Below, piece after piece: positions 26,772 to 35,748 of a stretch of DNA of 64,000 bases. The notes below the pieces were generated by a model that did no database searches, had not been told where the DNA came from, and was given only the letters and a program-made list of their open reading frames with translations. Position 1 is the stretch's first letter. Every line of letters starts with the position of its first letter. A program made the translations under genes and the position numbers. The DNA comes from Oliverpabstia intestinalis (lineage in GTDB: Bacteria > Bacillota > Clostridia > Lachnospirales > Lachnospiraceae): contig NZ_VUMS01000014.1 in the NCBI RefSeq assembly GCF_009696065.1, forward strand, positions 1 to 64,000, written 5' to 3'.

Positions 26772-27152
26772 TCACTTGAGCTGTGTTCCGATCCCACAGC
26801 AGACACGCACTACCTGAGCTGCATGTGCCGCAAGTTTTGTACATACCCGACCGCATGCTTCTCTCCATTCCCGGTCTTTCGCGTCCATCGGGACGATTCC
26901 GTAGCCTACTTCATCCGTTACAATGATCAGATCAGGATTTTCTTTCCATATTATTTCTGCAAGATCCCGGACTGATCCTCCTTCGTCCAGTTCTCTGCGG
27001 ATAAAGGAGTGGAAATGATGGACTGCTTTTGCTGTTTTCAGATCTTCTATCGTGCAGGTCTGACCGTCTTTCCAGTCGGGATCGGTCAGGTTGTATGTTT
27101 TTGATGCGTAAGATTGTTTGCCCTGGTAAGCACCGCCGATTATTAATATCAT
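26772..27152 (-). CDS. Short CobU-like protein (second adenosylcobinamide kinase-like gene)
   Basis: The protein has 126 residues, about two thirds of a normal CobU. It keeps a P-loop-like GGAYQGKQSYA at the N-terminus and the VTDEVGYGIVPMD...REACGRVCTKLAAHAAQVVRV C-terminal block typical of CobU. It lacks the central part that in the full CobU (27,967-28,518) carries the guanylylated histidine region. It may be a separate small subfamily acting on cobinamide, or a paralogue that lost guanylyltransferase activity. It is embedded between cobS and cobC, so it is probably expressed with the operon. Confidence 0.75.
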   Translation of the reverse strand: MILIIGGAYQGKQSYASKTYNLTDPDWKDGQTCTIEDLKTAKAVHHFHSFIRRELDEGGSVRDLAEIIWKENPDLIIVTDEVGYGIVPMDAKDREWREACGRVCTKLAAHAAQVVRVCCGIGTQLK

Positions 27153-27221
27153 TGTTGGTTCTCCTTTTTAATGATAAGTTTGTTGGGTAGGTTGTGGTGG
27201 ATTCGGTCGATTGCTCATCGT

Positions 27222-27986
27222 TTAAAGCCAAAGCGCACCAAGCACTGCCCCGCAAGCCATAAACACCTCACACAGCGACAAAAAGCACCCCGCCAGGTCC
27301 CCGGTCGTTCCTCCGAAATACTTCATCGCATTCCGATAATAAAGGGTATAAACCAGAATCGCTATTCCATAAACCAGAAGACCCAGTTTCCAGTCCACCA
27401 GCAGCATCCCGGCCAGCAGTATCAGCAGATACACACACATCGTGGCTTTTACCTGCCTATCCTTCGCCCCGCGTGCCATAGCAGAAACCGATCCGGTCTT
27501 TTTTGCCTTCGGAAATGTCACGATCGCCAGCCCGCTTAATGTCCGGGACAGACAAAATGTAAAGGGGATCATCGCCAGGGCGCGGGCACTGATCTGGCTG
27601 TATACACCATAATAAAACATAAAGTAAACCACACAGGTAATCACCGCAAATGCTCCGGAATTAGAATCCTTCAGGATCTCCAGCCGGCGCTCACGTTCCT
27701 GCCATGAACTCATCGCATCTGCCGTATCCAACAATCCGTCCAGGTGGATCCCTCCGGTAAGAAACCATGGGATCAATGTCAGGATCACAGTATAAAAGGC
27801 TGAGGAAAGCCCAAGATACGTTCCGAACATCCCCCACAGCCAGGTTACTCCGCCGATGGCAACACCGATCCATGGGAAAAAGCACATGGCATATGCCATA
27901 TTTTCTTCATTCCATTCACACTGGGGCATCGGGATTTTCGAATACATGGAAAATGCAATCAGAAAACTATGATAAAATTTCTTCAT
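27222..27986 (-). CDS. cobS: Adenosylcobinamide-GDP ribazoletransferase
   Basis: This protein has about 254 residues from the ATG at 27,986, which follows gaggagag; the longer frame to 28,088 lies inside cobU and has no SD. The hydrophobic protein begins YHSFLIAFSMYSKIPMP and has the metal-binding GGIHLDGLLDTADAMSS typical of CobS/CobV. It condenses adenosylcobinamide-GDP with alpha-ribazole(-phosphate) in the membrane. It overlaps the 3' end of cobU by 20 bp. Confidence 0.94.
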   Translation of the reverse strand: MKKFYHSFLIAFSMYSKIPMPQCEWNEENMAYAMCFFPWIGVAIGGVTWLWGMFGTYLGLSSAFYTVILTLIPWFLTGGIHLDGLLDTADAMSSWQERERRLEILKDSNSGAFAVITCVVYFMFYYGVYSQISARALAMIPFTFCLSRTLSGLAIVTFPKAKKTGSVSAMARGAKDRQVKATMCVYLLILLAGMLLVDWKLGLLVYGIAILVYTLYYRNAMKYFGGTTGDLAGCFLSLCEVFMACGAVLGALWL

Positions 27987-28518
27987 TTTTTCTCTCCTCG
28001 CCTGTCTTTTTATGAAAAACCGGAATTCCATAGACAACCTCTGTGACTGTATCTGCGATCTGCGCCATCTGACAGTTGATCGCACCAAGTTTTTCCAGAT
28101 ATTTTTCTGTCTCCGGATCGTAGGTGATGCCGTCGGAAAAGACCTCGTTCGTCACTACCACCAGATTTCCTGCCTGCTCCAGCAGATGGTGGATTCCATT
28201 CAGGATCGCCTTCACAGTATTGTCCCCGGCTCCGCCTTCCTGATAGATCTCATTTGCCGTCAGATTCGACATGCACTCCAGCAGTACATCTGCCCCCTGC
28301 GGTATCGTAAGATGCTCCAGATCCGTATAACGCTCAATCGTCGTAAACTTTTTCTCTGCCCGCATGGCGCGATGTCTCGCGATCCTCCGGTGGCTTTCTT
28401 CATCAAACGGGTACATCGTCGCAATATAGATTCTTTTGTTTCCCTGACAATCCAGGATACACTGTTCCGCAAATGCAGATTTTCCGCTGCCGCTTCCTCC
28501 TGTTACTACATGAAACAT
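27967..28518 (-). CDS. cobU: Adenosylcobinamide kinase / adenosylcobinamide-phosphate guanylyltransferase
   Basis: The protein has 183 residues from the ATG at 28,518. It begins FHVVTGGSGSGKSAFAE (P-loop), continues with IYIATMYPFDEES and HRAMR, the region of the GMP-accepting His, and ends with the VVTNEVFSDGITYDPETE and QIADTVTEVVYGIPV blocks. It phosphorylates and then guanylylates cobinamide. The upstream extension to 28,623 overlaps cobT and has no SD. A second, shortened CobU-like gene lies at 26,772-27,152. Confidence 0.94.
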   Translation of the reverse strand: MFHVVTGGSGSGKSAFAEQCILDCQGNKRIYIATMYPFDEESHRRIARHRAMRAEKKFTTIERYTDLEHLTIPQGADVLLECMSNLTANEIYQEGGAGDNTVKAILNGIHHLLEQAGNLVVVTNEVFSDGITYDPETEKYLEKLGAINCQMAQIADTVTEVVYGIPVFHKKTGEERKNEEILS

Positions 28519-28543
28519 CTCTGATTTCCTTCTCTTTCTCTTC

Positions 28544-29593
28544 TTACACCAGTGGCACATAATTTTCCATCTGATTATCGGAAAACGTGCACATGCCTCC
28601 ATATACCGCCAGCGCCATATCAAGGATCGGATAAATCGTTACCGCTCCGGTTCCCTCACCCAGACACATATCACAGTCTAAAAATACCGGAATATCCAGC
28701 GCCTCCAGGATCATCATCGTTGCCGGTTCTTTTGATTTGTGTGATGTAATTACATAATCTTTCACTGCCGGACAGATCCGGATCGCACACAATGCGGCCA
28801 CACAGGAGATGAATCCATCAGCAACCACCGGGATCCGACAGGCTGCTCCGCCTAAGAATACCCCTGCCATACCGGCGATATCGAGTCCGCCTACTTTCGC
28901 GAGCACATCGATCGGATCTTCTTTCTTCGGTTTATGCAAGGCAATCGCATCTCTGATCACAGAAATCTTCTTTTTCAGTCCTGTACCGGAAAGTCCTGCA
29001 CCGCGTCCGGTTACCTTTGCCGGATCTTGTTCCAGTAAAACGGCAGTCACTGCACTGCTGGTCGTTGTATTGCCGATTCCCATCTCACCGGTTGCTATGA
29101 TTCCATACCCTTTTTCTTTGAGTTCTTCCACCATATGGATGCCGACTTCGAGTGCCTGAACAGCCTGTTCTCTTGTCATGGCAGGCTCTTTCGCCATATT
29201 TTTTGTTCCGTACATCACTTTATGCTGAAGAATCGTGCTGTCCGTGGCAATCCCGATGTCCACCGGGAAGATATCTGCACCTGCTTTTTTACAGAGGATA
29301 CTTGCTGTAGCCTTTTCTTTCAGAAAATTTTCGGCTACGATTTTGGTCACTTCCTGCCCGCTCTGTGTCACACCTTCTTCCACTACACCGTTATCGGCGC
29401 ACATGACCACCAGAGCTTTTTTCTTCAGGTCCACTCTGGCATTCCCTGTCATACCGGCGATACGAACGACCGTATCCTGCAGCCGTCCCAGACTGTGAAG
29501 CGGCATGGCAATATTGTTCCAGTGTGCCAGAGCCGCTTCCATGGCTGTCTTATCTGCCGGATGTATCTTCTCCAGTGTTTCCTCTAACGTCAT
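28544..29593 (-). CDS. cobT: Nicotinate-nucleotide--dimethylbenzimidazole phosphoribosyltransferase
   Basis: The protein has 349 residues. It has LHSLGRLQDTVVRIAG, VVMCADNGVVEEGVTQSGQEVT, GEMGIGNTTTSSAV and the ribazole-site SHKSKEPATMMILE, and ends within the acidic GEGTGAVT region containing the catalytic Glu. It makes alpha-ribazole-5'-phosphate from a lower-ligand base. No DMB synthesis genes (bza/bluB) are here, so the base used may be something else or be imported. The start overlaps the cbiA stop by 4 bp. Confidence 0.96.
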   Translation of the reverse strand: MTLEETLEKIHPADKTAMEAALAHWNNIAMPLHSLGRLQDTVVRIAGMTGNARVDLKKKALVVMCADNGVVEEGVTQSGQEVTKIVAENFLKEKATASILCKKAGADIFPVDIGIATDSTILQHKVMYGTKNMAKEPAMTREQAVQALEVGIHMVEELKEKGYGIIATGEMGIGNTTTSSAVTAVLLEQDPAKVTGRGAGLSGTGLKKKISVIRDAIALHKPKKEDPIDVLAKVGGLDIAGMAGVFLGGAACRIPVVADGFISCVAALCAIRICPAVKDYVITSHKSKEPATMMILEALDIPVFLDCDMCLGEGTGAVTIYPILDMALAVYGGMCTFSDNQMENYVPLV

Positions 29594-30964
29594 ACTTCTG
29601 CCTTCCTTTCCTCACAGGTGCGTAAGAACTGTTCCGGCACCTGCAGATTGCTGTAATAATACATATGCGGAAATCCGCTCATTCCCTGTCTGTCACTGTG
29701 TATACAGTTCCATGACCGACTGCTCAGTGGTTTCCTGGCCGTATAGCTTTCCCCACAGTTATCCGAATCAAAATAATGAAATTCATGGGCCCGGATTCCT
29801 CCCACATTCTTCCCGAAACACGTTCCGTCTTCCAGGGTAATATAACCGAATCTGGTAAGCCGGGGCGTACGCCAGGATTTGCCGGGAATAACCCCGGCCA
29901 TTGGCCAGCTGTGTCCTTCCATGTCCTCCATCTCCTGATGCAGATACATAAAACCACCGCATTCTGCCATATAGGGAATACCTGCCTGTACCGCTTCACG
30001 GACAGAAGTAAGCATTTTTTTATTCTCACTCAGTGCTTTTGCATACAGCTCCGGATATCCGCCATGAAAAAGCATTCCGTCTATATTTTCCGGGAGTTTT
30101 TCATCATGAATGGGAGAAAAGGGAATCAGCTGCGCACCCATTTCCTCCAGAAGCTCCAGATTGTCCTGATAGAAAAAGCAGAACGCTTCATCCTTCGCCA
30201 GAGCGATCCTTACGCTTCTTTTTGTATGATAGCCGGTCAGTGGTTCCTGAACAGGAAGTTCCTCTGCACCATCTGCCAGTTCCAGAAGTCCGTCAATATC
30301 CACGGATCTTTCCAGGATCTCTGCCAGTTTCATCAGTTTATCATGCAAATCTGCGATTTCTTCCGGCATCACCAGACCCAGATGACGGCTTTCCAGCACG
30401 CAGTCCTTCACCACCGGAACATACCCGTACACTTTCACCGGCAGGGTTTCTTCGATGATCTGCTTTAACCGCGGATACATCATTGGGGATATCTGATTCA
30501 GAATCACACCACGGATCTGACTGTCTTCTCTGTATTCCATAAAGCCCTTGACAAAAGCTGCCGCAGACAGACTCATTCCCTTTGCATTTACGATTAGCAC
30601 CGCGGGTGTGTTTGTGATTCTTGCCACATCATAGGCACTGGCTTTCGGAGAGATCCCCGCAAGTCCGTCATAGTAACCCATCACGCCTTCAATCACAGAA
30701 ATCTCACAGTCTCTTGCATTTTTCTCCAGAAGATACCGCAGGGTATCTTCCTTCGCAAAAAAGCTGTCCAGGTTCCTGCTTTTTGTTCCGATCACACGGC
30801 TGTGAAACATCGGGTCAATATAATCCGGTCCACACTTGAAAGAAGCAATCTGCAGGTTTCTGTTTTTTAATGCCTGCAGCAGTCCGCAGGTGAGCAGTGT
30901 CTTTCCGCTTCCGCTCGCGGCTGCCCCCGAGAAGGATTCGCGGCACTTTGCGTTTGTTATTCAT
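29590..30964 (-). pseudogene. cbiA: Cobyrinate a,c-diamide synthase with a +1 frameshift before the P-loop
   Basis: The gene should start at the ATG 30,964, which overlaps the stop of the cbiJ/E/T gene, and encode NNKRKVPRILLG followed by AAASGSGKTLLTCGLLQAL. A run of five G on the coding strand (30,924-30,928) puts the P-loop out of frame; four G would restore a 457-residue CbiA. The shifted frame stops after about 50 codons. From 30,810 on the frame is open for 406 residues (MFHSRVIGTKSRNLDSFF, amidotransferase nucleophile in PYMAECGGFMYLH) but lacks the ATP-binding P-loop. Every other operon member looks intact, so a sequencing error in a homopolymer or a very recent mutation is plausible. 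Confidence 0.85.
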
Positions 30965-33131
30965 CTGTTTCTTCCTTTCCCCGGCAGGAGATCACATAGA
31001 CCGGATTCTGTCCCATCATCAGATGATAAGATCCCGCTTTTTTGCCTTTTGCTACCTGCACCTGTGCGATATCCACCTGCTCAAATGGCAAAACATTCAG
31101 ACAGTTCATGGCCTCTCCCACGGATTCGAGAGCGATGCAGTTGATCACCACACGGATCCCGGGATTCTTTGAAAGCAGCAGTTTAAGGATGTCTTTCATG
31201 TTACCGGAGGAGCCTCCGATAAAAGCATGGGTCGGTACTGGCAGATCCACGCAGGCTTCCGGTGCCAGTCCTTCGACAATCTCAAGATTATCTGCTGCAA
31301 ACTTTTCTTTGTTTTTATATAACAGTTCCACAGCCTCCGGTTTTTTCTCGATCGCATATACCCGGCCTTCTACCGCCTGCATAGCCATCTCTACGGATAC
31401 AGAACCGGTTCCGGCTCCCACATCGTAAACAATCGAATTCCGTGTCAGCTGTAATTTTGACAGGGAGATGCCTCGCACTTCCTCTTTCGTCATCGGCACT
31501 TTTCCCCGGATAAATGCTTCATCCGGGATCCCGTGTGTCACGATGGCTTCTTTTCCCTCTCTGGTAAATAACACGACACTGAGACTGTCCGTCTCAAGTT
31601 CTGTCAGCTGCCAGGCATATCCCCGGGTGATCTTTTCTTCCGGGTAGGAAAGCCGTTCGCCTACCTCTACCCGCACATCACCCATGCCGTAGCGCTGCAG
31701 CTTCTGACACAATTTTGCGATGCCGTCTGTCGTTCCCACAATAGCAAAAATCTTTCCGTATATACGCAGAAGTCCGGGCAGATTGCACTCTCTTCCATGA
31801 AGACTGACCGGATGAACATCTTCCCACGGTGTTTCCAGTTTTGCGCAGAAATAAATCATAGAAGATATGCCACAGTACACTTTTTTCTGTACCATCGGCA
31901 GTTCCCGGTGCAGTGTCTCCAGGAGTTTTTTGGCTCCGCTGTAGAATCCGACGTCCCCTGAGAGGGCAATCGCCACGTTTCTGTGCTCCGGATGAGCCGC
32001 AATATAGGCACAGATTTCTTCCGGTTTGTATCCGGTCCAGACTTCCTGGCCCGGTTTCCGGATATGTTCCACCATCCGTGCTGCTCCGATCAGAAGATCC
32101 GCACACTCCAGTGCCTGTTTTCCTTCCTGTGTCAGAGTATCTGCAGTTCCCATACCGATTCCCACAAGAGAAACCTTTTGCCCCCGAAGGATATCCTCAG
32201 TTTCTTCTCCTTCGGTTACCGCTTCTGTATTTTTAGTTGCTGCTTCCTGCATGACAGGTTCCTGCGCAACCTTTTCCTGCCCGCTGCCGGGATTCTCTAT
32301 ATTTTCTACATTTTCTGTATCAGTATTGACAATTTCGATTTTTGCATCATTTGCAACATTTTCTTTCGGGAGAAACCGGCGGTCCAGATACTCGATACAT
32401 CTCTCCAGTTCCATGCCCTGTTCTTCCTTCGGTCGTCCGATGACAATCATCCGGCAGCCGGTTTCTTTTGCCGCCTGATATTTTTCCAGGAATCCTCCGG
32501 CTCTTCCCGATTCTTTACTTACCATCCATGCGATATCAAACTGATGGATCAGTGCGATATTCATTTCCCGGGAAAAAGGTCCCTGCATGCACAGCAGATG
32601 TTTCCCTTCGATACCAAGTTTTGCGCAGGAAGAGACAACTTCCACCAGAGAAAGCACTCTGGCATAGATTCTTTCCTGATAATCGGTCAGTGCCGTATAG
32701 GCAGACAGTTCTTTGCTCCCGGTGGTAACCAGAATATTTCCACTGGTTTTTTCCAGATATTCCACCGCTTCCCGGATGCTTTTTACATATGTAATGGTTT
32801 CTTCTTCTTCAAGACGCCGGCTTTCCTGACGCACCACCCGCAGGTAGGCAGTTCCGGTACGTTCGCAGGCGGTCTCAATATTTTCCGTCACTACCTGGGC
32901 ATACGGATGAGTCGCATCGATGACCAGCCCGTTCTCCATCTGTAACATCCGCTCTTCCATCTGCTTTTCATCCAGACGTTCGTGGGATAATTCCAGATAT
33001 TCACCCTGCGGCAACAGACTTTCTCCGTATTCCGTAGCGACACATACCATGGAAGGTATTTTATTTTCATTCAAATATTCGGCCACGGTGCGTCCTTCCA
33101 CCGTACCGCCGAACAGCAGAACTTTATACAT
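30957..33131 (-). CDS. cbiJ/cbiE/cbiT: Trifunctional fusion: precorrin-6A reductase + C5-methyltransferase + C15-methyltransferase (CbiJ-CbiE-CbiT)
   Basis: This 724-residue protein has three enzymes in series. Residues 1 to about 255 are CbiJ/CobK (VLLFGGTVEGRTVAEYL, DATHPYAQ, TTGSKEL). Residues 256-315 form an acidic, Glu/Asn-rich linker. Residues about 318-525 are CbiE (VSLVGIGMGTADTLT, LSGDVGFYSGA). Residues about 535-724 are CbiT, with SAM-binding YDVGAGTGSVSVEMA near 569 and FIGGSSGN. Together they reduce precorrin-6A and methylate C5 and C15 with decarboxylation of the acetate side chain. CbiE-CbiT fusions (CobL) are common, but adding CbiJ at the N-terminus is less usual. It overlaps cbiH by 8 bp and cbiA by 8 bp. 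Confidence 0.95.
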   Translation of the reverse strand: MYKVLLFGGTVEGRTVAEYLNENKIPSMVCVATEYGESLLPQGEYLELSHERLDEKQMEERMLQMENGLVIDATHPYAQVVTENIETACERTGTAYLRVVRQESRRLEEEETITYVKSIREAVEYLEKTSGNILVTTGSKELSAYTALTDYQERIYARVLSLVEVVSSCAKLGIEGKHLLCMQGPFSREMNIALIHQFDIAWMVSKESGRAGGFLEKYQAAKETGCRMIVIGRPKEEQGMELERCIEYLDRRFLPKENVANDAKIEIVNTDTENVENIENPGSGQEKVAQEPVMQEAATKNTEAVTEGEETEDILRGQKVSLVGIGMGTADTLTQEGKQALECADLLIGAARMVEHIRKPGQEVWTGYKPEEICAYIAAHPEHRNVAIALSGDVGFYSGAKKLLETLHRELPMVQKKVYCGISSMIYFCAKLETPWEDVHPVSLHGRECNLPGLLRIYGKIFAIVGTTDGIAKLCQKLQRYGMGDVRVEVGERLSYPEEKITRGYAWQLTELETDSLSVVLFTREGKEAIVTHGIPDEAFIRGKVPMTKEEVRGISLSKLQLTRNSIVYDVGAGTGSVSVEMAMQAVEGRVYAIEKKPEAVELLYKNKEKFAADNLEIVEGLAPEACVDLPVPTHAFIGGSSGNMKDILKLLLSKNPGIRVVINCIALESVGEAMNCLNVLPFEQVDIAQVQVAKGKKAGSYHLMMGQNPVYVISCRGKEETDE

Positions 33132-33855
33132 TTCGATATCCCCTCGGTGTTACCATCTTACCGTTAATCTCTTTGGTCTGTGAATTGCCCACCCATACGG
33201 TCGTAAACATGTCTACCTTCGTATCCCGCAGGGTTTTCAGATCCATCACTTCATAATGTTCCCCGTCTCTTCCGATGTAGCTTACGATACCGCATACGGT
33301 TTCCGGGCTCTTGTACTGCATCATCAGATCGCAGGCTTTCTGCAGATAATCGCTTCGCTTCCTGCTGGACGGGTTATACAGACACACAACGAAATCAGCC
33401 TCTGCAGCTGCCAGCAGACGTGCTTCAATCTTCTCCCATGGTGTCAGCAGATCACTCAGACTGATCAGACAGAAATCGTGGATCAGCGGAGCACCCAGTA
33501 CTGCCGCACCGCCGGTCGCTGCTGTTACACCGGGAATAATCTCCAGTTCTACTTCCGGATAGTTGACACCGACCTCATACATCAGTCCGGACATACCGTA
33601 CACACCGGCATCTCCGCTGCAGATCATGGAAACTACTTTTCCCTTTTTTGCTTCTTCAAAAGCCATCACACAACGATCCACCTCTTTTTTCATGGGAGTG
33701 GTCAGGAATTCTTTCCCCGGAAAATGTTCTTTTACCAGATCTACATATACTGTATAGCCGATAATTACCTCACTTTTTTCCATTGCATGAATTGCCTTCA
33801 GTGTCATCTGTTCGTATTCTCCCGGTCCGATACCGATTACATATAATTTATTCAA
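33124..33855 (-). CDS. cbiH: Cobalt-precorrin-3 C17-methyltransferase
   Basis: This 243-residue tetrapyrrole methylase begins KLYVIGIGPGEYEQMTLKA, with VSMICSGDAGVYGMSGLMYEV and EIIPGVTAATGGAAVLGAPL, and then FVVCLYNPSSRKRSDYL, the block that distinguishes CbiH/CobJ from other methylases. It uses SAM to methylate C17 with ring contraction. It overlaps cbiG and the fusion gene by 8 bp each, so the three are probably translationally coupled. Confidence 0.95.
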   Translation of the reverse strand: MNKLYVIGIGPGEYEQMTLKAIHAMEKSEVIIGYTVYVDLVKEHFPGKEFLTTPMKKEVDRCVMAFEEAKKGKVVSMICSGDAGVYGMSGLMYEVGVNYPEVELEIIPGVTAATGGAAVLGAPLIHDFCLISLSDLLTPWEKIEARLLAAAEADFVVCLYNPSSRKRSDYLQKACDLMMQYKSPETVCGIVSYIGRDGEHYEVMDLKTLRDTKVDMFTTVWVGNSQTKEINGKMVTPRGYRNV

Positions 33856-34951
33856 AGCTCACACTCCATTTCTTTATTGTACACGCAGCGGTCACTCCCT
33901 CTGCGGCCTGTTTTCTCATGATAAATGTTCCGCCATCGCAGGCAAGGCTGGCACTTCGTTCGCATACATTGTCCACACCGGTGATCTTGCTGACAAATGC
34001 AGATGGCGTAAAGGTACCTTTTGCTTTTTCAAGTTCTTCTCCACGATAAGTCACAAAAGGAAGGTGATATTTTTCACAGAACGCCAGCAGTCCCGGCTCT
34101 TCTTTTTTCAGATCGATGCTGGCTGCCAGGATAATCTGTTCTGCAGCTATTCCATGTTCTGACAGATACTTCTGAATCTGTGTTTCGATCTTTTCTTCCG
34201 GTGTGTTTTTCCTGCAGCCCACCCCGAGATATACATTTTTCGGATACAGATGAAGCATCCGAGTCTGCTCTGTTCCCAGGGCTTCTTCCTGTTCTCTGTC
34301 ACTTTGCGGGATTGCAAACCATAAAGTTCCATGTTTCCCATCCGGGCTTTCCGTCTTCCGGAATCGCAGCTGTTCCGGAATGGTCTGTTCTTTCGGAAAG
34401 ACGAATCCTTCTCCGGCTCCCCAGACAATAGTTTTCCCCCGGATCAGCAACGCCGCCATCTCTTTTGCCAGCTCCATATCAGAAATCACCAGATTGTTTT
34501 TCCGGGCAAAGACATCCACCGCAAAAGTGTGGTTTACGTCTGTCCCTGTGGTGATCACGGGTTGCGCTCCGATGCTTTCTGCAGCGAATTCCGTCAGTTC
34601 GTTTGCTCCGCCGAGATGACCGGAGAGAAGAGAGATCGCATAGCTGCCCTGTTCATCGATCACCACAACCGCCGGGTCTGTTTTCTTACTTACCACGAAA
34701 GGAGCGATGGTTCTCACAGCGATCCCGGTGGCACTGAAAAAGATGATTCCGTCCAGTCGGGGAATCCATTCTTCTGCCCATTCTCTCAGGGTCCCTTTCA
34801 GTTTCCGAAAAGGATGTTTTTCAGGAAGCTCTACATATTTACTTTTCACAAAGCCATACACCTCCTGATTCTGCTTTTGCAGATCTCTCAGAAGTTTTTC
34901 TCCAAGGACACAGCCATGTTCTGTGAATGCGATGATTCCTGTCTTTTTCAT
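33848..34951 (-). CDS. cbiG: Cobalt-precorrin-5A hydrolase
   Basis: This protein has 367 residues from the ATG at 34,951; the frame is open to 35,038 but that extension lies inside cbiF. It starts TGIIAFTEHGCVLGEKL and has the CbiG core FFSATGIAVRTIAPFV, DEQGSYAISLLSGHLGGANELT and VITTGTDVNHTFAVDVFA, and a C-terminal domain with LGVGCRKNTPEEKIE. It opens the delta-lactone and releases the C20 fragment as acetaldehyde in the anaerobic route, which confirms the oxygen-independent pathway. It follows cbiF by 1 bp. Confidence 0.95.
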   Translation of the reverse strand: MKKTGIIAFTEHGCVLGEKLLRDLQKQNQEVYGFVKSKYVELPEKHPFRKLKGTLREWAEEWIPRLDGIIFFSATGIAVRTIAPFVVSKKTDPAVVVIDEQGSYAISLLSGHLGGANELTEFAAESIGAQPVITTGTDVNHTFAVDVFARKNNLVISDMELAKEMAALLIRGKTIVWGAGEGFVFPKEQTIPEQLRFRKTESPDGKHGTLWFAIPQSDREQEEALGTEQTRMLHLYPKNVYLGVGCRKNTPEEKIETQIQKYLSEHGIAAEQIILAASIDLKKEEPGLLAFCEKYHLPFVTYRGEELEKAKGTFTPSAFVSKITGVDNVCERSASLACDGGTFIMRKQAAEGVTAACTIKKWSVSFE

Positions 34952-34952
34952 C

Positions 34953-35711
34953 TTATTTTGTTGCTTCCCGAAACTCTGTGGTGAATGCCGGATTATACAG
35001 TTCTGACCGGTCATAGTGGCTGTGAGCCACCACATCACCGATGATCATCAGTGCGGTCTTTGTAATATTGTTTTCTTTTGCTGTCTGTGCCAGCGTTCCT
35101 ACTGTACAGACGAATGTTTTCTGATCTTCCCAGGTCGCTTTGTATACAATCGCTGCCGGCGTATCGGCGGTGTAACCACCCTCGATCAGTCTTCTGCTCA
35201 GTTCTTCTAACATGCCTGTACTTAAAAAGACAACCATCGTTGCCTGATGGGCCGCAAAGGACTGGATGCTCTCTTTTTCCGGTACCGGAGTTCTTCCTTC
35301 CATTCGGGTTATGATCACGCTCTGTGATACATCCGGCAGTGTGTATTCCAGGTTCAGCGCGGATGCCGCACCACAGAAGCTGCTGACACCCGGGCAATAA
35401 TCAAATGCAATATTTTTTTCTTCCAGAACATCCATCTGCTCCCGGATCGCACCATACAAAGAAGGATCTCCGGTATGGAGACGTACCGTTGTCAGCCCCT
35501 TTTCTTCCGCTGCAAAGATCACATCCAGAACTTCTTCCAGTGTCATCTTCGCACTATTATAGATCTCACAGTTTTCTTTCGTGTATTCAAGAAGCTGTGG
35601 ATTGACCAGTGAGCCTGCATAGATCACTACGTCTGCTTCTTCCAGAAATCTTTTTCCTCTCAGTGTGATCAGATCCGGTGCACCGGAACCTGCTCCTACG
35701 AAATGTACCAT
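34953..35711 (-). CDS. cbiF: Cobalt-precorrin-4 C11-methyltransferase
   Basis: This 252-residue SAM-dependent tetrapyrrole methylase has VHFVGAGSGAPDLITLRGKRFL, DVVIYAGSLVNPQLL, VRLHTGDPSLYGAIREQMD and YCPGVSSFCGAASAL. The AGSGAPDLITLRG start and AGSLV motif separate CbiF/CobM from CbiH and CbiL. It methylates C11. It is followed by cbiG after 1 bp and preceded by cbiL after a 37-bp gap. Confidence 0.95.
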   Translation of the reverse strand: MVHFVGAGSGAPDLITLRGKRFLEEADVVIYAGSLVNPQLLEYTKENCEIYNSAKMTLEEVLDVIFAAEEKGLTTVRLHTGDPSLYGAIREQMDVLEEKNIAFDYCPGVSSFCGAASALNLEYTLPDVSQSVIITRMEGRTPVPEKESIQSFAAHQATMVVFLSTGMLEELSRRLIEGGYTADTPAAIVYKATWEDQKTFVCTVGTLAQTAKENNITKTALMIIGDVVAHSHYDRSELYNPAFTTEFREATK

Positions 35712-35748
35712 ATGTTTTCTCCTCTCTTGTCCCTGGCGTCAGGCACTC

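Noticed and set aside
29590-30810. A shorter functional CbiA starting at the internal ATG 30,810
   Set aside because: It would lack the ATP-binding P-loop essential to the family, and the missing N-terminus is plainly encoded upstream in another frame.
34952-35038. Extended cbiG start at 35,038
   Set aside because: It lies within cbiF and lacks an SD; the ATG at 34,951 directly follows the cbiF stop and matches the family N-terminus.
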